Shown one piece after another: positions 14,565 to 19,768 of a stretch of DNA of 19,768 nt (the stretch's first letter is position 1; each line of letters begins with the position of its first letter). The position numbers were made by a program, and so were the translations under genes. The DNA lies in NCBI GenBank assembly GCA_016302405.1, contig JAEDNR010000033.1:1-19768 (forward strand), written 5' to 3'. Under the pieces are notes generated by a model. That model worked only from the letters and a program-made list of their open reading frames with translations, searched no databases and was not told the DNA's origin. This stretch comes from Oscillospiraceae bacterium (GTDB taxonomy: Bacteria; Bacillota; Clostridia; Oscillospirales; Oscillospiraceae).

Positions 14565-16244
14565 ATGAAAGCACATTATGATCAAATGGTCCGGGGGATC
14601 GAGGAAAAGGCGGAACAGGCGATGCATGCCCAGGTGCTGGACAAAAGCAGCCCCTATTGCGGCGCTGTGGTTCAGCCCGACGGCGTGTTCCAGGCCAAAT
14701 CCACCATGTACGCTGTTGCGTCCCTGGTGACAGCCTACTGCAATCCCGATTCCCGGTTTTATCAGAATGAGACCGTCCTTTCCCGGGCGGAATTGGGCTT
14801 TGACTATGTGGACCGGGTGCAGCACGAAAACGGTCTGTTTGACTATGTGACCTGCAATTTCTTCTCCGCCCCGGATACCGCTTTCTGCATTCTGGCCTGG
14901 GTGCCCCACCTCAAGTACCTGATGGGAAAGAAGGACCTGACCCCGGGAGAGGCAAAAATCAAAGCCCGCATGGCCCATACCGTCCACCTGGGTGGCCGGG
15001 GGCTGCTGGAGGGGGGCTTTCACACCCCCAACCACCGCTGGGCCATTGCCTCCCTGCTTAGCTGCTGCGGCAGGCTCTTCGGGGAAGACGACCTGATTCA
15101 GGCGGCCTACGCTTACCTGGGCGAGGGCATGGACTGCAATGAAGACGGAGAGTACGCGGAAAAGAGCGCGGGCAACTATAACCAGGTGAATAACGACGCC
15201 ATGCTCCTGCTGTCCGAGAGCCTGGGGGACCCCAGCTACGAGCAAAACGCCATTCGCAACCTCAGGATGATGCTCACCTACTGGGAGCCGGACGACAGCG
15301 TGTTCACCGCCAACTCCACCCGGTTTGACAAGGACCGGCTGGTCTACCCCAGCGCCTATTATTTTGAATATCTGGACCTGGGCATCCGCTACAACATCCC
15401 GGAATTCATTGCCATGGCAAATTACATTGTGGACATCGCCGCCCGGAAGCGGCTGGCCCCGCCGGACTTCCTGATTGAATACATGCTCCACCCGGAGTAT
15501 GTTTCCTATGAGTCGGGGCTCTGCGGCACTCCCCGGGAGTATGCCGCCTACTATCCCAATTCCTCCATTGCCCGGGTCCGCCGGGGAAGCTGGACATATA
15601 CGGTCATGGGCACCAAGTCCAATTTTCTGTATGTGCACAACGGCTCCATCAAGGTGGCGGTGAAGCTGGCCGGCAGCTTCTGCGAGCACCGGGCCTTTAT
15701 CCCGGAGACCATGACCCGGGATGAAAGCGGCGCCTTCTGCCTGCACCAGACCATGCGGGGCTGGTACTACCTGCCCTTCCGGGAGAAGCCCGCCACCTCC
15801 GACTGGTGGAAGATGGACAACGCCTCCCGGGAAAAGAAGCTGGGCCCGGATATGGACATCGATGTGTGCATCCGGGAGGTTAATGACGCCCTGGAAGTGT
15901 CCCTGACCACCTCCGGCGTAGCCGGCGCCCCCTGGCGGGTGGAGCTGGCCTTCAGCGGTATTGACCGGATCTCCAACCCCCACATGACCATGCCCGTTCA
16001 CGGCGACGAGGTGCTGGTGCTCCGGGACTCCGACTTTACGGTATCCAATGCCGCGTCCTCCATGGAGGTGGGCCCGGCTTTCGGCGTCCACCACTTCACC
16101 GAGGGCAAGGAGGACAGCGAAGCCAAGACCCCCGGCGCCGCCACGGTGTACATGACGGACTATACGCCTTTCCGGCGTGTCATCACCATCCGCCCCGTCA
16201 CCAGTCACCCCGCCGCCGGGGAAACCAACGAAGCGTTTCTGTAA
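14565..16244 (+). CDS. Unrecognised (alpha/alpha)6-toroid-like carbohydrate-active protein
   Basis: A 559-residue protein I cannot assign to a named family. Residues about 1-310 are helix-rich with repeated aromatic patches, resembling the (alpha/alpha)6 toroid of heparinase-like lyases and some glycosidases. Conspicuous motifs are GGFHTPNHRWAIASLL (151-166, with H153, N156, H157, R158) and SAGNYNQVNNDAM near 201-213. From about residue 330 the protein becomes beta-rich (SIARVRRGSWTYTVMG, NFLYVHNGSIKVAVKL), like the C-terminal beta-sandwich of heparinase II/III-type proteins. There is no signal peptide. TAAGGAG at 14549-14555 with 9 nt spacing fixes the start; the longer frame from 14445 is repeat-encoded. 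Role as a lyase or uronate-acting hydrolase is inferred from fold impression and neighbours only. Confidence 0.85.
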   Translation: MKAHYDQMVRGIEEKAEQAMHAQVLDKSSPYCGAVVQPDGVFQAKSTMYAVASLVTAYCNPDSRFYQNETVLSRAELGFDYVDRVQHENGLFDYVTCNFFSAPDTAFCILAWVPHLKYLMGKKDLTPGEAKIKARMAHTVHLGGRGLLEGGFHTPNHRWAIASLLSCCGRLFGEDDLIQAAYAYLGEGMDCNEDGEYAEKSAGNYNQVNNDAMLLLSESLGDPSYEQNAIRNLRMMLTYWEPDDSVFTANSTRFDKDRLVYPSAYYFEYLDLGIRYNIPEFIAMANYIVDIAARKRLAPPDFLIEYMLHPEYVSYESGLCGTPREYAAYYPNSSIARVRRGSWTYTVMGTKSNFLYVHNGSIKVAVKLAGSFCEHRAFIPETMTRDESGAFCLHQTMRGWYYLPFREKPATSDWWKMDNASREKKLGPDMDIDVCIREVNDALEVSLTTSGVAGAPWRVELAFSGIDRISNPHMTMPVHGDEVLVLRDSDFTVSNAASSMEVGPAFGVHHFTEGKEDSEAKTPGAATVYMTDYTPFRRVITIRPVTSHPAAGETNEAFL

Positions 16245-16260
16245 GCCACCACAGACTGAT

Positions 16261-16549
16261 AAATTGGAATTCAGGCTATCGGCTTTAATAAGCTGATCGT
16301 GAAATTGTAAATTGGCGGGCCAATACCTTCCCCCGGGGGGAAGGTGCCCCGCAGGGGCGGATGAGGAACGGCGACATTTTCTGATTGGGGCGCAGGCAAA
16401 TAAGAACGTACAGCTTTTCAAATCGTGCTTTTTTTACGAACTGCATGGAAAATCGCTCTGTTTCGCCGTTCCTCATCAGTCTCGCTGCGCTCGACAGCTT
16501 CCCCCCGGGGGAAGCGATTGCGCTTCGCGCCAGTGCGCCAAATTCCAAT
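16261..16549 (+). repeat. Palindromic element E (AAATTGGAATT ends around a GC-rich element)
   Basis: Bounded by AAATTGGAATTC (16261-16272) and AAATTCCAAT (16540-16549). It begins 16 nt after the upstream stop and holds GGCTATCGGCTTT, a fragment also seen inside element D's left end (GGGCTATCGACTTT). The centre is occupied by the GC-rich inverted-repeat element listed next. There is no clear terminator between the upstream gene and this element. Confidence 0.65.
16325..16515. mobile_element. GC-rich inverted-repeat element, possibly non-autonomous (MITE-like)
   Basis: Each end has a near-perfect palindrome (TTCCCCCGGGGGGAAG or its complement; 16325-16345 and 16497-16515). Next inward is a spacer that differs between the two sides (GCCCC-GCA-GGGGC hairpin on the left, a GAGCGCAGCG-type sequence on the right). 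Then comes an exact 15-bp inverted repeat GATGAGGAACGGCGA (16360-16374, 16463-16477). The core of about 88 nt has no coding potential. Similar CCCCCGGGGGGAAG...GATGAGG sequences are, from memory, common in gut Clostridia genomes. No transposase is present, and no target duplication was established. Confidence 0.7.
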
Positions 16550-16582
16550 ATGTCAGTGTGCTTACTAAAGCCGATAACCTGT

Positions 16583-16793
16583 ATTGGAATTTATCCGCTT
16601 CGCATAAGTTGAAAGTTGAAAATTGAAAGTTGAAAGTTATGGTGTCGCTTCGCGACGATTAAACAACCATGCAAAATACGAAACACTTCATTTTTTCTTG
16701 GGAATGCGGATATTTCATTCGTTTTTTAAATGTCCCGTAGGGACTCCTTAACTTTCCACTTTCCACTTTCCACTTTCAACTGAATTCCAATTT
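16583..16793 (+). repeat. Palindromic element C (divergent heptad-type core)
   Basis: Bounded by ATTGGAATTT (16583-16592) and AATTCCAATTT (16783-16793), 211 bp. It has the same architecture and orientation as element B but different heptads: four GTTGAAA-like units on the left (16608-16635) and ACTTTCC x3 plus ACTTTCA on the right (16751-16778). Hairpins sit at the equivalent places, GTCGC-TTC-GCGAC (16644-16656) and GTCCC-GTA-GGGAC (16732-16744), with compensating base-pair changes against A and B. Shared flanking words are GACGATT-AAA and TTTAAAT. It ends 45 nt before the GH2 start. No convincing GH2 promoter was found in 16245-16837. Confidence 0.85.
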
Positions 16794-16837
16794 ATCTTCC
16801 TGCCGAAAAGACTACACCCCCAAAGAGAGGATACGTT

Positions 16838-19675
16838 ATGCGACACTATGAAGATTTGCAGCGCATTCAGGAAAACCGCCTGAAGCAGCGTGCTTACTAC
16901 ATCCCCGAAAATCCGGGAGCCATGGTAAGCCTCAACGGCATCTGGGACTTTTCATTCTATGCCCGGGACTTTGACGAGATCCCCGCCGCCACCGGTACCA
17001 TTGACGTACCCTCCTGCTGGCAGTGCCGGGGCTATGAAAAGCCTTACTATACCAATGTGGTCTACCCCTATCCGGTGGACCCGCCCTATGTGCCCAACGA
17101 AAACCCCATGGGCGTGTACACGAGGACATTTCCCATTTCTGATACGAGCCGCCGCCACTACATCGTGTTTGAGGGGGTTTCCTCCTGTGTGGAACTGTAC
17201 ATCAACGGCAGCTACGCCGGGTACTCCCAGGGAAGCCACCTGCAGGCGGAGTTTGACATCACGGATTTTGTGAAACCCGGAGAAAATACCGTCACCGCCA
17301 AGGTGCGCAAGTGGTGCAGCGGCAGCTACCTGGAAGACCAGGACTTTTTCCGGATGAACGGCATCTTCCGGGATGTGTACCTGCTGTCCCGGCCCCAGGG
17401 CCATATCCGGGACATTGACATCCGGACGGAGGGGGATGTCATCCGCGTTGCCATGGAGGGTGAGGCAGAGGTTTCCCTCTATGACCCGGAGGATCGCCTG
17501 CTGGACCGGAAAGCCGGGGAAAACACCCTGGAATTCACCGTGGAAAACCCCATCCTCTGGAACGCGGAACACCCGAAACTCTATACCCTGGTTTTTGAAG
17601 ACAGGGGCGAAGTCATCCGCCAGGCGGTGGGCTTTGTCACCTATGCCATCAATGCGCGCTCCGCCTTTACCGTAAACGGGGTGGAGGTGAAGCTCAAGGG
17701 CGTAAACCACCACGACACCCACCCGGTGAACGGCTACGCCATGACGGAGGATGACCTTCGCCTGGATTTAACCCGGATGAAGGAGCTGAACATCAACTGC
17801 ATCCGTACCTCTCACTATCCCCCCAGCCCGAAGTTCCTGGAGCTGTGCGACCGGATGGGCTTCTATGTGGTGCTGGAAACGGACATTGAGACCCACGGCT
17901 TTACCACCCGGTTTACCCCCGGCCCCGGCTATGATACCGAGGGGAACGAGGCGTGGATCGGAAACCAGGCACAGTGGCTGCCTGCCTATCTGGAACGGAT
18001 CCAGCGGGCCTACCACCGGGATAAAAACCACCCCTGCATCTTCTCCTGGTCCACGGGAAACGAAAGCGGCTTCTGTGAAAATAACCGGGAAATGATCGGC
18101 TGGCTCCACGACACGGACTCCCGGCGTCTTGTCCACTGCGAGGATGCCACCCGCTATGCCGACGGCACCGAGAAGCCGGACCGCCGCTGGCCGGACCTGC
18201 ACTCGGAAATGTACCCCTCCTACGAGTCCGTGGCAAAATACGCCGCGAACCCGGAGGCAAAGCAGACCTATTTCTTCTGCGAGTACAGCCACGCCATGGG
18301 CAACGGCCCCGGCGACGTGAAGGACTATTGGGAGCTGATCTACAACAGCCCCAAGCTCATCGGCGGCTGCATCTGGGAGTGGGCGGACCATACCGTTCTG
18401 GTAAACGGCGTTCCCCAATACGGAGGAGACTTTGGGGAGCTGACCGATGACGGCAATTTCTGCGCCGACGGCCTGGTGACCCATGACCGGAAGTTCAAAG
18501 CAGGCTCCCTGAACGCCAAATACGCCTACCAGAATGTCCGTTTCCGGCTGTCAGGGGACAAAATCGCCGTGACGAACCTCTTTGACTTTACCTGCCTGGG
18601 TGACTGCCGCCTGACGGTTCAGGTGAATGTGGACGGCATGGCCGGGGAGACCCGGGAGTACCGTCTGGACCTGGCTCCCAAGCAGACCGGGTTCCTGCCG
18701 GTGGAAGCGCCGGAAAGCTGCGCCCTGGGAGCCTTTGCCGTCTGCCGCATGTATGACGGGGCGGGCCGGGAGATAGCCATGACGGAGCTGCGCCTGCCCG
18801 TGCCCGTGACAGCGGCCCCACAGGCGGGAAGTGAGCATACCGCCATTACCGAGGATGCACACAGCTTCTTCCTGCACACCGGGGACCGGGTCTACACCCT
18901 TTCCAAGGATTCAGGAAAGCTTACCTCCGTCCGGGCGGGAGAAAAAGAGCTGCTGGCCGGGCCTATGGAGCTCACCGCCTGGCGGGCCCCCATAGACAAC
19001 GAGCGGGATTTGGCTGCCAAGTGGGGCCATTATAACGCCTGGGAGGGGGAAAATCTGGACAGGATTTTCCACAATGTCCACTCCGTCACCCGGGAGGGAA
19101 ATTCCGTCCGGGTGGAGGCCGCGGCGGCAGGCGTGGGAAGAATGCCCTTCCTCCGGTACACCCTGGAGTTTACCCCCCGGGACGGCGGGCAGCTCCATGT
19201 GGCCCTCCGGGGAAAGGTGCGGGATAACTGCATGTGGCTTCAGCGGCTGGGTATGGAATTTATCTTGCCCGACCCGGACAGCGCTTTCCGGTATTACGGC
19301 ATGGGCCCCGGGGAAAACTACCGGGACATGAACCTACATGTCACCACCGGCATCTTTGAAAGCACTGCGTCCAAGGAGTATTGGCCCTACATCATGCCCC
19401 AGGAGCATGGCAACCACACCGGCTGCAAATGGCTGGAGCTGGCGGGGGGTCTGCGGTTCGAGGCAGACAAGGTGTTTGAGATCAACGTGTCCCGGTACAG
19501 CACCCAGACCCTGACCCGGGCAAAGCATATGGACGAGCTGCAGGCGGACGGAAAGACGCATGTCCGGGTGGACTACAAGGATTCCGGCCTGGGCTCTCAC
19601 TCCTGCGGCCCGGAAATGCCGGAAAAGTACCGTCTGGCGGAAAAGGACATTGACTTTGGCTTTATCATCCGTTAA
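16838..19675 (+). CDS. GH2 glycosidase, LacZ-type beta-galactosidase-like
   Basis: A 945-residue cytoplasmic enzyme with the five-domain LacZ layout: a sugar-binding jelly roll (about 1-175, LNGIWDFSFY), an immunoglobulin-like domain (about 180-265), a TIM barrel (about 270-560), a second Ig-like domain, and the C-terminal Bgal_small domain (about 670-945, starting near YTLSKDSGKLTS with AWRAPIDNERD). The acid/base is E409 in STGNESGF and the nucleophile E482 in FFCEYSHAMGNGPG, both intact. It is slightly shorter than E. coli LacZ (1023). AGAGAGG about 7 nt before the ATG serves as the ribosome site. Beta-galactosidase is the best guess; other beta-glycoside specificities occur in GH2. Confidence 0.93.
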   Translation: MRHYEDLQRIQENRLKQRAYYIPENPGAMVSLNGIWDFSFYARDFDEIPAATGTIDVPSCWQCRGYEKPYYTNVVYPYPVDPPYVPNENPMGVYTRTFPISDTSRRHYIVFEGVSSCVELYINGSYAGYSQGSHLQAEFDITDFVKPGENTVTAKVRKWCSGSYLEDQDFFRMNGIFRDVYLLSRPQGHIRDIDIRTEGDVIRVAMEGEAEVSLYDPEDRLLDRKAGENTLEFTVENPILWNAEHPKLYTLVFEDRGEVIRQAVGFVTYAINARSAFTVNGVEVKLKGVNHHDTHPVNGYAMTEDDLRLDLTRMKELNINCIRTSHYPPSPKFLELCDRMGFYVVLETDIETHGFTTRFTPGPGYDTEGNEAWIGNQAQWLPAYLERIQRAYHRDKNHPCIFSWSTGNESGFCENNREMIGWLHDTDSRRLVHCEDATRYADGTEKPDRRWPDLHSEMYPSYESVAKYAANPEAKQTYFFCEYSHAMGNGPGDVKDYWELIYNSPKLIGGCIWEWADHTVLVNGVPQYGGDFGELTDDGNFCADGLVTHDRKFKAGSLNAKYAYQNVRFRLSGDKIAVTNLFDFTCLGDCRLTVQVNVDGMAGETREYRLDLAPKQTGFLPVEAPESCALGAFAVCRMYDGAGREIAMTELRLPVPVTAAPQAGSEHTAITEDAHSFFLHTGDRVYTLSKDSGKLTSVRAGEKELLAGPMELTAWRAPIDNERDLAAKWGHYNAWEGENLDRIFHNVHSVTREGNSVRVEAAAAGVGRMPFLRYTLEFTPRDGGQLHVALRGKVRDNCMWLQRLGMEFILPDPDSAFRYYGMGPGENYRDMNLHVTTGIFESTASKEYWPYIMPQEHGNHTGCKWLELAGGLRFEADKVFEINVSRYSTQTLTRAKHMDELQADGKTHVRVDYKDSGLGSHSCGPEMPEKYRLAEKDIDFGFIIR

Positions 19676-19693
19676 AATCGAATAGGCAGACCG

Positions 19694-19710
19694 GCTTTAC
19701 GCAATAAAGC
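19694..19710. terminator. Small hairpin after the GH2 gene, weak terminator candidate
   Basis: GCTTTA-N5-TAAAGC forms a 6-bp stem 19 nt after the stop. It lacks a T run, being followed by GGGAAATTGG, so it may not terminate well. Confidence 0.3.
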
Positions 19711-19713
19711 GGG

Positions 19714-19725
19714 AAATTGGAATTT
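19714..19725 (+). repeat. AAATTGGAATTT motif, probable left end of another element
   Basis: An exact copy of the element end in the left orientation, 39 nt after the GH2 stop. The window ends 43 nt later, so a right end could not be seen. Confidence 0.6.
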
Positions 19726-19768
19726 GTAGAGCTGTTTGTTGAATGGTGTGCGGGTGGATGCGGTACGC

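Noticed and set aside
14469..16421. Long minus-strand frame of 650 codons opposite the uncharacterised gene
   Set aside because: Same shadow composition; the plus-strand frame has a good ribosome site, promoter and protein-like sequence.
16312..16626. Small open frames across elements E and C
   Set aside because: They are translations of palindromic repeats with no ribosome site; similar spurious frames appear in the other repeat gaps (33-221, 9819-10001).
16608..16778. CRISPR array in the tandem repeats
   Set aside because: The units are only 7 nt, contiguous and without spacers, and no cas gene is near.

Overview
The window looks like a chromosomal carbohydrate-utilisation locus from a Gram-positive gut Clostridia bacterium, probably of the Oscillospiraceae/Ruminococcaceae type. 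This is inferred from strong AGGAGG-like ribosome binding sites, GC-rich genes separated by AT-rich repeat-filled gaps, a lipoprotein binding protein with a Pro/Thr-rich linker, and GC-rich palindromic intergenic repeats. No rRNA, tRNA, CRISPR array, transposase, integrase or phage gene is seen.

Layout. An AraC-family regulator (84-989, minus) is divergent from a plus-strand transporter and enzyme operon. The operon runs: family 5 solute-binding lipoprotein (1599-3626), a hairpin terminator or attenuator, two Opp/Dpp-type permeases (3749-4744, 4751-5887), two Opp/Dpp-type ATPases (5909-6961, 6961-7962), an unusual HAD-fold protein (7955-8482) and a GH105 unsaturated glucuronyl hydrolase (8508-9596). 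After a 690-bp repeat-filled gap come a GH38 alpha-mannosidase (10288-13245) and a ROK sugar kinase (13260-14210). After a second gap with a near-consensus promoter comes an unrecognised protein of about 559 residues that looks like an (alpha/alpha)6 toroid plus beta-sandwich carbohydrate enzyme (14565-16244). After a third gap comes a LacZ-type GH2 glycosidase (16838-19675).

How the genes may work together. Only the binding protein has an export signal, so extracellular glycan fragments are probably imported by the Opp-like ABC transporter and dismantled in the cytoplasm. GH105 would remove an unsaturated uronic acid, GH38 alpha-mannose and GH2 a beta-linked sugar, and the ROK kinase would phosphorylate a released hexose. 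The unrecognised toroid protein could be the lyase or hydrolase that makes or trims the uronate-bearing fragments. A glycan with uronic acid, mannose and a beta-galactoside-like sugar (plant or microbial gum, or a glucuronomannan) fits, but the substrate is inferred.

The most striking non-coding signal is a set of at least five palindromic elements filling every large gap. All have the same terminal inverted repeat, AAATTGGAATTT on the left and its complement on the right, but they enclose three different kinds of core: heptanucleotide tandem repeats with small hairpins, a symmetric pair of REP-like hairpins, and a GC-rich inverted-repeat element. Stem positions change in a compensating way between copies.
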